From Pholiota molesta (lineage: Eukaryota; Basidiomycota; Agaricomycetes; Agaricales; Strophariaceae): 64,000 nucleotides of DNA. Made by a program: the position numbers and the translations under genes. Below are positions 33,975-48,074 of this stretch, one piece after another (within the stretch, counting starts at the first letter, position 1; every line of letters begins with the position of its first letter). The notes beneath the pieces were generated by a model. The model worked only from the letters and a program-made list of their open reading frames with translations, was not told the DNA's origin and made no database searches. The stretch spans positions 1 through 64,000 of the forward strand of contig JACGCK010000064.1 of the NCBI GenBank assembly GCA_014925825.1, given 5' to 3'.

Positions 33975-36900
33975 ATGGCCCCTTCCAATTCCATCGTGCA
34001 AGACGCAGACGCCAGCAACTCAGAGACTGGACCTAGACGTTCTCCAAGTTCCACAAATTCTGATCGCGAATTGCGTGCTTGGCTTGGCTTGAATAACAAC
34101 CAACCACTGGAGGATGGCCAACTTGGACGGGGTAGGCAGGGCAGGGGTGGTGGTGATGGAGGTGGTGGTGGCGGTGGAGGTGGTGGCGGAGGAGGAGGAG
34201 GCGGTGGTGGAGGTGGAAATAATGATGAATGTCATCGCGGAGGAATTGCAGCACCTCCACCTATCCCCCAAGTCCTTCGTCCTCATCGTTGGGTGTTCGC
34301 GGATGATGATCTCAAGGTGTCCGTACGGCAACAGGAACAGGAGCGATATGATCAGCAACACAGAGTGCAGGCCAACCAGGATAATGTTGACTCTGCCTCT
34401 CGTTCTCGCTGTGCTCACCACCCTCCTCCAACCTATTCTGGAGCTTCAACTACTGCGATCGCAGAGGAACAACCCCTACAAACAGCAGGCGAGCAGTTTA
34501 TGCTTGCTGTTGCCTCTCAAGCTGAACATTGCTTATCTTACCGCCGCTCACACAAGCATAACGAACCCCAACGCTTGATAGAAGCAATTATAAACAAAGG
34601 CCATCCACCTCCAGTACTCAATAAGCCTCTCCATCAAGATGATCTTATGAGATCCATGATCAATCAGGCATTCATTTGTGCCCAAGTTGATAAATCTATC
34701 AGCGTAATTGATTTGGTATACTATACAAACTGTATGCAATTCAGCTGTATAGTCAATCGGTGAGTTGTTTGTATAACCAATTTGTTATAAATGCTTACCA
34801 TTGATTGTATAGCTATATCAGACAACCACGTTCGATGAACCAAACCAAATTATTTGAACACCTTGAGTCTAATTCAAGTGTCAAGGCAAGCACTTTGCGA
34901 CGCTATTTCTGTGACGGCACTGCCTGCTGTGCTCTTGCTGGTGCCGGTATGTCTTCTTCATGCATTTTAAAATTAATATTGACTATTAATTTATATAGGC
35001 TCATTTTATCTTCTGATCCTAATGGCTACTGCGGGGGTTCGCCCTTATATCCGATTATGGACAGGAAATACCTGTCTTCGAATAGCTCATATGATTAGAT
35101 TTCCAGTAAATGGGTGTAAGTCGATTTCTATTTCTATATCTTTCTTTCCTACTTTTCTGAATATCTTTAACATCTAGCCAAGAACCCAAATAATGAGATC
35201 GTCATCCAAAAATTGATACCAGCAATTGCGTATCTTCGTGAGACGTATCCTCTCAAAATTTCTATATTCCTTCCAGTCTCTTTTTTAGATACCTGTTTCG
35301 CAGATAACGAGGTTGACTGTACACGGTTTGATGACTCTGATAAGTGCCTCAACCAGCTACAGTCATTAAAGTAGGGATCTTTTTATTGGCATTCCATTCC
35401 TATTACTTGCTAACGATAGATGCTCTCTTTTAGTGGTTTTGTAACACTTCATGACTGGACTACTTGGATCTCTTGCTCACCAAGTAGCAATGGAATACGC
35501 TACTCTTTGGATCCTCTTACTGCTCAAGCTTTATCGACCTCATTTTATGGCTTGCCTGATACTCCAACACATTCGCGTATTCTTAATCACCCTTATCCCA
35601 CCCCTTCTCCAACTAATAGATCTCATGGATTGGCAACACCTAGAAGTCCAACAACTCGAAGACGCTCTCTTTCGCCTTCTATTCATCATAATATTATCAG
35701 GATTCCTCCACCCAATTGGAATAAAACCGCCAATTTATCGAATCTGACCACTATCAGCACCAAGTTCAACCCAACGCTGGCAGGCAATACTGAGATGAAA
35801 GTTTGGAAGTCAAGCGCTGAGCATCGCTTCACATATATGCAGACGCAACGGAAGCATGCTGAAAGTGCTTACGTGGCAATCGATTTGCCTGATTTTACAA
35901 CCAGGGTGTGTACTTCTTATTCTCCTAGAATTTGGTTTCTCATCAGATGTTATAGCTCCAAGCGCAACTTTCGAAAGGAAAAAGAAAGAATAACCAGGAA
36001 TATATACGCTTATCCAGTAATATTCTAAACAGGTAGATGCTCTTCTAAAAGAATAAACTTGAAACTCATATTCTTCATAGACAAATTCTCCGTATCGATA
36101 ATCGTGATAATGAACTTATTGCCATGGTCATTCCAACAATGCCAGAGGAAATGCGAGCAACTCTTTTGTCACAGCTCCGCCTTGTATACCCAGGTCTAGC
36201 GGAAGTAGATTCAGTATTGGATGGTGCGAGATTTGCATTTCCCTCTATTCACTTCAGTTATTATAATCGATACTCGAATCGCGTAAGCCCTGTCCTTGAT
36301 TGATTCTATATTTTTTCTAATTTAACTTATCGTTTAGGGCGATAAAATGCCAAGTAATGCAGATCCGACTACTCTGATGAAGGATGGACGGAAGAAGACT
36401 AATACATGTCAAAACATACCCCGAAGAAGCAAAGAGCTACAGGAAAACTCAACTCAGTATCTTATGCTGCAAACAACTTTCCAGCCTGTCTTTGAATGGC
36501 TGAGCGAACAGGTATGCAGCAATTTGTTTCCAGAGTTTGTGTCGTCATCTGATCATGTTTTAGCTGAAAGCTTTACTTCCTGATACATTCGAGTCTCTGG
36601 CAGCCTTTACAGATATCCTTCCATGCAGCGATCTGTCACCCGTATATCCCTTTGGAGGATTTGTCGTCAATATCAACTGTACCACTCGGATTCATCGTGA
36701 TTATGGAGATCATGACATCTGTCTTGTGATACCTCTTTCAGACTGTACAGGTGGTGAGCTTTGTCTATTCGAACCAGGCATTGTCTTGGACCTTCATCAT
36801 GGAGACGCTGTTATCTTTGCGTCAGCTGCCATCAGTCACTTTAACTTACATTATAAAGGATATCGGGCTTCTTTGGTGTTCCATTCTGATAAATCTGGTC

Positions 36901-37010
36901 TCGAGTGGCATAAAGACAGGAATGGCTGGGCCCATAATCTTTTTATGCAAACAGTCAAAACCCCTCATATTCGTATTTCCTTTAGCGACGATGAAAATGT
37001 TGGTATCTAG
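33975..37010 (+). CDS. TET-like 2OG-Fe(II) dioxygenase (transposon cargo)
   Basis: Predicted Fe(II)/2-oxoglutarate dioxygenase of the TET/JBP-like group expanded in Agaricomycetes, whose known members oxidise 5-methylcytosine or thymine in DNA. The catalytic core is in the last exons: VNINCTTRIHRDYGDHDICL (HxD at 36,692-36,700), DCTGGELCLFEPG, HHGDAVIFAS, then ISHFNLHYKGYRASLVFHSD (distal His about 36,840, Arg after it) and HKDRNGW. The stop is at 37,010. Upstream exons encode an uncharacterised helical region (QTAGEQFMLAVASQAEHCL, LNQLQSL, WTTWISCSPSS) and a low-complexity N-terminus with a run of over 20 glycines from GGN codons (34,148-34,220). About nine exons join without frame breaks that I could find. 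Substrate is inference. Confidence 0.7.
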
Positions 37011-37163
37011 ATACATAACATACCAGATTTGGATATAATATATTAGATAATACATTTGTAATCATGTGTCTCTTCTCCCACGGTTGAATATTGAACTTTC
37101 GAACAAGAAACTTCGTCTTGTTTCCAACATTCTCCACCCACATCTGCTCTGAGACTCTCTATA

Positions 37164-39112
37164 ATGGCTCCTACCATGCACAACTCTAATGCCACCTCTG
37201 CTGCTTCTACCTCTAAAGGCAATAATATTTCCAAGGCCAAAAATAAGAAGGCTACTGGGAAGAAGGCTACGCCCACCAATCGTCCTGCCAATTCTATTGA
37301 TGATGACCCTGCCCATGATCCAGTTCTCTATAAGCAATTTGTTGATTCTTTAAAGAAGAAAGGCAAGAAAGCGGCTGCCAATGAGACCAACAAAAGGCGC
37401 AGGGAACAGGAAGACCAAAGTTTGTAATCCACCTTCTATAATTGCTTCTCTATTACTAACTTTATTTATAGTTATCCAGCAGAAGATGGCAGAAATGCTT
37501 GAACAGGAAAACACTGATAGTCAGGGTGATGATGAGCCACAGCCACCAGCAAAAAAAAAAGCAAAATGCTCAGCTGTTCTTAGTGACGATGAGCAAGACC
37601 TCGCTGAGAACCTTTCCAACCATGATCCTGACCCTTATTCTGACAACGACAAACAACCAGAGGAAGAAGAGATCAAGTACGAACCTGAGCAAGAGCAAGA
37701 GCAAGAGCCCAACATGGATGAAGATGACCAGGACAAAGAGGACGATGGAGATGTAGGGTTCGAAGAAGATGGCTTCCCAGACATTGGCAATGGCATATAG
37801 TTTTTATCATTTATTATTGTGCCTATCTTTATTGATATACTTTTAGATGTCCTCAAGCATGTTTACGCCCAAATCCACAACCCGTCGCTCTCAATCTCGA
37901 TATGCTTCAATTGGGGCCACCTCTTCTACTACTTCTAGGTCCTTGGAGACTGCTACGTCGACCAGCTTAACTGGCAAGGTCAAGCGCAGTGATTTCCCTC
38001 CTAATGTCGTTCTGCTGGCAGATAGTGCAAAAAACCTCATTCGAACAAGGGTTTGCTTTGGTGACTGGGTCCTTGAATCTGATCCTCGAAAACAAGACTG
38101 GGTCTGGGGGATTATCAATGACTGCCCAAAGACGATGAATCCATCATCTCAGACAAGTGCTAATCAAGCCCTCCAGCTCCTTTCATCTCCTTCCCAGCAA
38201 GTCCTTCGCTCCAAACTGGTAACTTATGTATGAAGTCATCTTATCTATGTATATTTACTAATATATCTATTAAACATCTAGGTGAGCTATGGAAAGGGCG
38301 CACTTTTCAACTCAATTGTTACCAAGGCACGTCAACGCGTTGTTGGACACTATGGCTTGGATGGAAATATGGATAGCATTATTGAAAAGGTCGAGTGGCT
38401 ATTAAATGCATCACACTTTATCTATGGTGAGCTCAATCTCAAGGTACAAAAATTCTTTCTTATATCTACAGTCAATAATTTGTTTTTCTATTCAGGAAAA
38501 GACGTATGATGCTAACAAGCCATTCGGAAATCCTATCATTAAGGAGCTCATCCAGTCGATTTGGTTCAACACGGCGAAATCCAAAGCTGATGTCGGTACG
38601 GCTATACGTATGATGAAAGAAGCTCAAATCCCTGTTTCGATTGTATTCATAATTGTTTCTGCTGTGAGTTTTACTTTGAATTCTCTCATTCTTTATTTTA
38701 ATTCTATGCTTTTAGATTGAGCACAGTATCGGAGAATACAAAGCAGGCGTCGAATCTCAAATGCCTTTCAAGGAGCTACAATTGTGCAACCGGTATTGTA
38801 CTATTATTATCTTTGTTAACCTTTATACTCACTTGCTTACCACCAGATACAAATATTATCAAGTGACCTGGAAAGGATTACAGGCTCGATCACCTCGCTG
38901 GGCTGAGGCCTATCCAGCTACATTCTTCAAAATTATATTGTAAGCTTCAAGTATTATTCTCTGCTAATATAAGCTTACGCTTTGGTTCTAGAAAATCATG
39001 CAACCTTGGTAGTATCATTGATGACGAGAAGGATGAAAATGTTGAAGATATCCAGGATGTTGTTGGAGCAAATTTGGATGCTATCGTTGATGAGGGACGC
39101 AGTATATTTTGA
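37164..39112 (+). CDS. DUF6532-type protein (transposon cargo)
   Basis: Function unknown; the C-terminal half matches what I know as the agaricomycete DUF6532 domain. The N-terminal exon is Lys/Ala-rich (SKAKNKKATGKKATP, VDSLKKKGKKAAANET), then an acidic Glu/Asp exon (EPEQEQEQEPNMDEDDQDKE), a Ser/Arg exon, and the folded region: FNSIVTKARQRVVGHYG, VEWLLNASHFIYG, GNPIIKELIQSIWF, IPVSIVFIIVSAIEHSIGEY and YKYYQVTWKGLQAR. Introns of 50-60 nt are GT-AG; the stop is at 39,112. Acidic and basic low-complexity stretches suggest a nuclear protein. It sits 150 bp downstream of the dioxygenase on the same strand and inside the same transposon, so the two may work together or share regulation. Confidence 0.65.
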
Positions 39113-39239
39113 ATATCTGATTTCTTTCATCCTTTTTTTATTGTTTTTTTATATGCCATAGATTTGTTATAGCTTGCTTTGGATTGCCCTAGAGAACCCT
39201 ATGTTATTCTGCTATACCCTTGGTTGAATAATATTGAAT

Positions 39240-39755
39240 GATTTGATGATTATAATTCTATCTAAGGAGATTTATGGTTTCCCAGCATCACCCAAAGCTG
39301 TCCCAGAATGTCCCAATCTATTCTAAGGATTAGTTGAGCACACCTTGAGTATAGGGATTTCTGCTTCAAAACACCTACAAAATAGTAGATTGCTTTAAAG
39401 CTACTTTGGGCTGTCCTAGAGTATCCTAGAATTAGTTTAAAGCTACTTTACAATGTCCTAGAATTTCAAGGCTATCCTAAGACATCCTGGAAGCATTCCA
39501 GAGCTGCTCTGGGATATCCTAAAAATTTCAAGGCTATCCTAAGATATCCTGGAAGCATTCCAGAGCTGCTCTGGGATATCCTAAAATTTTTGATCTATCC
39601 TGGAGGCATTCCAGAGCTGCTCTGGGATATCCTAAAGATTTTGATCAAAGTGACTTCTTCCTCAGAGCGCGCAAAGCTCCCTGGCTGCCCTTCTGCCCTG
39701 GCTGCCCTAGGGCACCCTAAAGTGCCTTAGGTACCTTGAGGTACCTTGAGTCCAT
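39240..39755. repeat. Right subterminal repeats
   Basis: Tandem and dispersed copies of GCATTCCAGAGCTGCTCTGGGATATCCTAAA (three near-exact, at about 39,493, 39,556 and 39,606) plus looser ATCCTAAG and GTCCTAGA units, then GGTACCTTGAG twice. They lie just inside the right terminal repeat. The CTGCTCTGGGA core also occurs in the left subterminal region (about 25,040). Confidence 0.8.
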
Positions 39756-39772
39756 AAGTGTTTTTCCTGATG
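39756..39772 (-). repeat. Right terminal inverted repeat (17 bp)
   Basis: AAGTGTTTTTCCTGATG on the plus strand, exact inverse of 24883-24899, followed by TA. Confidence 0.9.
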
Positions 39773-42339
39773 TAGGTGCTTCATTGGACTGAACTTCTCC
39801 CTCATGATCGCTGTCCTCTTGGGCTTTATGGGCTCTTGACCTTGACTCTCGCATAACTTGTTCTTGCAGCTATGGTTCTCGACGGTGTTGGATGGAATTC
39901 GTCCTCTGATTCAGGAGTTGAAGTCGGTGGACCAATTATGGGAACACTAGCCTTTGATGGACCTTTTCCCGTCCCACTCCCTTTGCCTGCTGCTCCTTTG
40001 CCTGGCCCATGATTCTTTCGCCTTCCTTTGCCTGGACCTTTCCCTTTTCCATGCGCATTCTTCTTTCCTTTACCCGCGTGCTCTTTGGTTTCCCTCATGA
40101 GTTTTGCAAGTTTTCTGCGCTGAGCAGATTCGGCTTTCTTTCGGGCAAATTCCATTATCACTTTTGTATTCCTTTCAGTATCGACCAAAGCATCGAATGC
40201 AGGATTGCAAACAGGCACGTCCTCCGATTTATCTTTGTCGCCTTCATCGTCACTGGGATTGACTTCACCTTCTTCAGTAGGCACGATTTGACCTTGGACT
40301 GTATCAGCCAAGGACTGTCCACTTTGATTTGTTCCCCATATGAATAGGCAATCATATCACCCATTACAGTTTCTGTCGGCCCTTGTTTAATGATATTTTC
40401 GATGTCTTCATCCGTCATGGTGGGTACTTTGTCATGTGCTATGACGTGTGGAAGGAATTGGCCCAGTGTGGTATTGTGAGCCTTGGACTCCTCTTGTGCC
40501 TGTCTACAATAAGGGATCTGATCCACCAGATCAACAACTTCTACTCCGACTTGATTCATATTGCGGGATGCGTTTTTGGCTCGCCAACCTGGTGGGTATG
40601 TCCAAGGCACCACTGTTTGTCGTTTTCCATCGGCATGCACGAAACTGATGGACTTCATGTACGTATCGGAATCAAATTGTACACCAAGAGGTCACGGTAG
40701 ACCACTAAGCAGGTAATTTACAAGATAGTAGACTTCTTGTGAGTAGAATTCCATTAGTGCCTTATCATCCGTGAGACATATACCATCTCAAGCAAATGTT
40801 GCACAGTTGATAGTCCCTTGGATGCCATTGTGTTCTCTGCATAATAGTATCTGTAAGATTAGCATAACAAATGCATGAAATTGTATGAATTTACTGACTC
40901 TGGGAACTGCATCTCGGGCATGGAATATATCGCTTCCCGATTAGTCATGGAAGCACATAGCGGATACCGTGCCCTCCCTTCCGCTGCTATGGTTGTTCTA
41001 TAAGACATGCAAACAGCCCTTGGCTCCCAGCCAGATAATGTGGTGTTGATAGGCGCTGTAGGCGGAGTACCACCATGTAAATGGAGCCCACTGAACTTCA
41101 TACCTCTGAATTTCGCTAGTCGAGTAAACATCATTGGCCATAAAATGAACATCACACTGGGCTCAAAATTGTTGGGAACGTCTGAACATGACAGAGTGTC
41201 AGTGAATGAACCAACATGATCGTGTTTATCGTAATGTTTGATACCCACTCTTCCTAACTGTTCAAGAGCACCAGCTAATTAACAGAAAAAAATTCGTAAG
41301 TCTCACTCGATATCCATTACTCAAATATAATGATTTACCTTCTGTCTGTGCACCCACTAAATTCAGTTGAAGTGTTGTGAAGCTCTTTGTCGTATTAGAG
41401 CCGCATTTGAATGCATTGATCATGTCCGATTGTTTTTCAAGTATCAAAACAGTCTTAGGGGGGCCCAGGAGGAGTGTAGATGTTGAGATATCCGATGCGG
41501 CCTGTGAGATATGTCAGCTATAAAGTATGCATGGTGTGGTTTGTGCTTAATACCTTGAGGAGACTTTTGCGTGACTCCAGATTTTCATCAAGGTCCATAT
41601 CCATCAAGGCCAACTTCGCTAAGCTCGGGGGAGCAATAACACACATCTGCTTTTGTAATGTAGGGCCATATGTATGTGATCTTGATACATCACCATTCCT
41701 ACAATGTCTTTCAACTGCTGATCCACCAATAAAGTTGTCCATTTCTTCATTGTACTCGACTTCTTTCAGTCCTCCTAATTCTTGAGGACCCAGTATGTCC
41801 TGTTGTGCTTCTTCCATTGCCATCTTCTGTGCGGAGTTTACATCATCTCTATAATATACATATTTAGATGGACTATTTGAGGTCAACAACAATGAACACT
41901 TACTCTCCAGTGCACCAGATTCTTGGTACATCAAGCTCAGGCCACCTATAATCTTTGTTTAAACAAGTACAGGCGGTGAAGACATAGTTGCCGGGATCAA
42001 CTTGAAATAACCTGTGCATAATATCCGTTTAGATTGATATGGTGATCACTTCACCATTGTATATGCACCTTCATCAACCAGAGCGGCTATGTTCAGCTTG
42101 TATGGGATGTTCAATTTCTTCTCCCTCTTGTATATCGTCCTCATACCCTCGTGTGTCGTCAACATGAACCATATAAGAACACACTTAACTCATCCATCTT
42201 CTGAGGGAACCAAAGGGTGGTTGAAGGCTTGTATAAGCCTCGGAGCATCAGCCGGCCTGCCAGGAAGCTCAATAAATTCTTCTTGATAACAACCATCATC
42301 TATGAAAGAAGTGGTTGGACTGGAACTGGATTGCTGCAT
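39773..42339 (-). pseudogene. 5' part of the gene split by the transposon
   Basis: Starts MQQSSSSPTTSFIDDGCYQE (ATG at 42,339) and ELPGRPADAPRLIQAFNHPL, then exons with RWPELDVPRIWCTGE, AQQDILGPQELGGLKEVEYN, APPSLAKLALMDMDLDEN, a compact region LAKFRGMKFSGLHLHGGTPP followed by TAPINTTLSGWEPRAVCMSY, then WTYPPGWRAKNASRNMNQVG and a Gly/Lys-rich linker (GKGKGPGKGRRKNHGPGKG). The last exon (39,869-39,775) begins LQEQVMRE and runs open into the transposon end. Family unknown; the GLHLHGGTPPTAP block is its most distinctive motif. It must have continued into 24,880-22,621 before the insertion. Exon joins near 42,100-42,200 are uncertain. Confidence 0.6.
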
Positions 42340-42927
42340 TGTTGGATAGAAAAATTGTGTCGCTGTTTGGGTTGACTGTAGAGGGCATGGGGAGGAACAG
42401 ATGTGATTCGTTTGAACAATATATTACATGCATAGAAGCCAGATGTTTCTCAACATTGTCTGACTATGAAGGTCGATCATATTTCAGAAGAAACCCTGCA
42501 ACCATGTCTATCTTGCTGAGGTGTACATCATGTCGATGGCGGGTAAATCATGGACTGTTTGAAAGGCATCCATAAACAACGATAATGCCTCAAGGAAAGG
42601 ACCTCAAGACTCATGGGTTTCACCTGAACGGCTTTTGAGTCCAAATGTGTAAGGGCTTCCATTAACTAACTGAAGTATTGGTGAGACTTATGACGACAAC
42701 AGAAGTAAAATGTTATTGAAACCTACCGGTATGTTTTCCAGCCTACGTCATACTGCAACCAATGAAGGGAGCATCGAACTGAACTGTGATTGATGTCTAA
42801 GGGCTTCCATAAGCATTGGTGAGACTTATGACGATGACGGAAGTAAAATGTTATCAAACCTACCAGTATGTTTTTCAGTCTACATCATATTGCAACTGCT
42901 GAAGAAAGCATCAGATGAGGGGGGTAT

Positions 42928-44330
42928 ATCCTTGACGGATGATGGAAAAACCCTCGTCGATCAAGGAAACATGATGAGAGATGATGGAAAACCCATTGTG
43001 TATTCAGTGGTTTGATTGAGCATCGTGTTGTCGCATTGTGCATTGATATATGTTCCAGTGGAAGGGAGGGTGAAGGGGCATAGATCCCTTGACGGATGAT
43101 GGAAAAACCCTGTCGATCAAGTAAACCCCATCATGTATCGATGAAGCACAGAAACTGCTGACAAATGTCAGCATCCTGTCTTGAAGCACTAAGTATGAGG
43201 GATGGGAGGTGGCAATGGCATGCCAACTGTGGATATAAAGAACCTATAGTCAGTAAGTATACACGAACATAACAAGGCCCCTACATGTCATCGCACTTAC
43301 CAGATACGCGAGTGACATCGAAATCGCCTTTGGGAATGTGTCGCATGATATATGTTTCAGTAGACGGGAGGGCGAAGGGGGCAGGGGGCAGGGGAGTGGG
43401 ATAGCCAATGCCTTTGATATGCATCCTCGATCCCTTGACGGATGATGGAAAGACCCTCGTCGATCAAGGAATCATAATGATAGACAATGGGAAAGACCCA
43501 TCGTGTATCAAGGATGTAGAAGGACCGCTGACGAATGTCAGCATCCTATCTTGAAGCACGAACGATGGAGGGAAAGACCCTCTGTGGTTCGTGCTTGAAG
43601 AGGTTCGAAACGATGAAGTCCAACAGATCTAACCGATGACTTGTTTGTCTTTGTTATAGACAGAAGGGGCACGTGCTCACGTGGGGACGTTATCTCAGTC
43701 TAGGACCTGGAATCGGGTCCGTTCGCCGGTGGCAGTGCTGATTGATGGCAATGACATAATCAGCGCTTAGATTTTGAACTTCGTAAGTTCGCGCTCCTTA
43801 CTCTTGCCACCTACCTAGTCGATATCGCCGAGGGTCTTTCCCTCAGCCGTATCTGCTTGTGTTAGAATCTCGTTGGCTAGTCCCTTTCTCTACCGTTATC
43901 TACGCGCTCTCTACCCGCCACTTCCCAGCCAGTCGTCATCGCCGAGGGTCTTCCCCTCAGCCGTATATACTGGTGATAGCTCTTCGTTGGCTGGTGCCGC
44001 CGTTTCCCTACTGGCCATTGCAATATCTTTCATTGCGAACTACGCCCTCAACACAAACCAACGTCCTCGTTGATATACGGAGGGTCTTTCCATCTGTCGT
44101 ATCTTCGTTGGCGCTAATCTTACTTGGTTGCCGTGGTCGTCGTTCTCTCCCGCAGAGGGTCTTTCCATCTGTCCTATCGACGTGCGATTATTTGTTAGCA
44201 CGATTATTAGTTGGCTGCCGTGGTCGTTCCCTCCCCCGCGCTCAGGTTTGCTCCCTGCTTCCCACTCTTCCTAGTCAATAACGCCGAGGGTCTTTCCTTC
44301 AGCCGTATCGACTTGTGAATCTTCAACAGT
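42928..44330. repeat. Interspersed GGAAAGACCCTC motif array with inversion
   Basis: A block CCCTTGACGGATGATGGAAA followed by GACCCTCGTCGATCAAGG recurs at about 42,930, 43,088 and 43,431, with a GCTGACRAATGTCAGC hairpin after two of them (about 43,155 and 43,528). From 43,829 on, the inverse motif GAGGGTCTTTCC recurs five times (about 43,836, 43,946, 44,087, 44,155 and 44,287). The turning point is near 43,600-43,800. No convincing gene lies in the region 42,340-44,500. Confidence 0.75.
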
Positions 44331-44510
44331 GCTTAGCAGGTTCCTGCTCTCCTCTCCGGCCTATCTGTATCTCATAACGTTTCGATCTGGTTGTCCCCCA
44401 TTTCTGGTATGTAAAGTAAACAGTTTTTTATTTTATCGTTTACTAATTGGCCATACATCTATAGTGCATCACCTCTTACATTCTTGATTCGACCTTTGCA
44501 ATATTCGACC

Positions 44511-47529
<3,019 letters not shown>

Positions 47530-47683
47530 TAGTTAAATACTTGGTCCGGGGAAATAGCGCAGGAGTATAAGATAGTAGCCTGCATCCTGCATTCTGTTTC
47601 TTCCACTAACCCATTTTATTAGATGGACCTCCATTGTAGTACTTCAAGAAGCAGTTGAAACATACCTTGTGAGCCTGTTTGGG

Positions 47684-47812
47684 GATACTTATGATAACAT
47701 TTATATTAAGAACAAGAAACTTGAAGTTACGATCAAGAACTTGATGGAGATACTTGTGATAATATTTATATTAAGAACAAGAAACTTGAAGTTACGATCA
47801 AGGCCTTGATGG
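47684..47812. repeat. 65-bp tandem duplication upstream of the Helitron ORF
   Basis: GATACTT-TGATAA-ATTTATATTAAG followed by AACAAGAAACTTGAAGTTACGATCAAG occurs twice back to back (starts 47684 and 47749). A 28-bp duplication (CTATAGCTCATTGAA) follows at about 47,905-47,960. Possibly part of the Helitron 5' region. Confidence 0.8.
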
Positions 47813-48074
47813 AGATAAATCAAACATTGTTTGTTCAAGTATGTAGTGACGTGGCGTAACCCTAAACCCCACCATTTGTTGTTTTATTCCAACCACCACC
47901 TGCTATAGCTCATTGAAACCTCTACTCCAAGCTATAGCTCATTGAAGTCTCTACTCTGATACATAATCATGTATATATGGCCAAAAATTGCCATATTGCT
48001 GGGTTGTCTCGTGTATACAAATGTAAGTATCCATCCACCTTCACGTAAAACACTATTTAAATTCAGAAATATAG

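Larger units (their letters stand above)
24883..39772. mobile_element. 14.9-kb Plavaka-like cargo transposon
   Basis: The two ends are perfect 17-bp inverted repeats (CATCAGGAAAAACACTT read inward), flanked on each side by TA (24881-24882 and 39773-39774). Inside each end are subterminal repeats. Contents in order: Plavaka-like DDE transposase (minus), hypothetical gene (minus), a 26-bp perfect palindrome, a decayed RD-rich gene, a 110-bp minisatellite, a TET-like dioxygenase (plus) and a DUF6532 protein (plus). The insertion splits an exon of a minus-strand gene whose frame is restored when the element and one TA are removed. The TA duplication length and cargo content are read from the sequence; mobility is inference. 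Confidence 0.88.

Noticed and set aside
34020..34578. Frames rich in His/Ser or Val/Glu across the GGN tract
   Set aside because: They are alternate readings of the glycine-coding repeat in the dioxygenase gene.
42315..42575. Plus-strand frame overlapping the start of the interrupted gene
   Set aside because: No homology or splice partners; the minus strand carries the better coding signal up to 42,339.
47858..47875. Telomere-like CCCTAAACCCC
   Set aside because: Only one and a half units, internal, with no array; coincidence.
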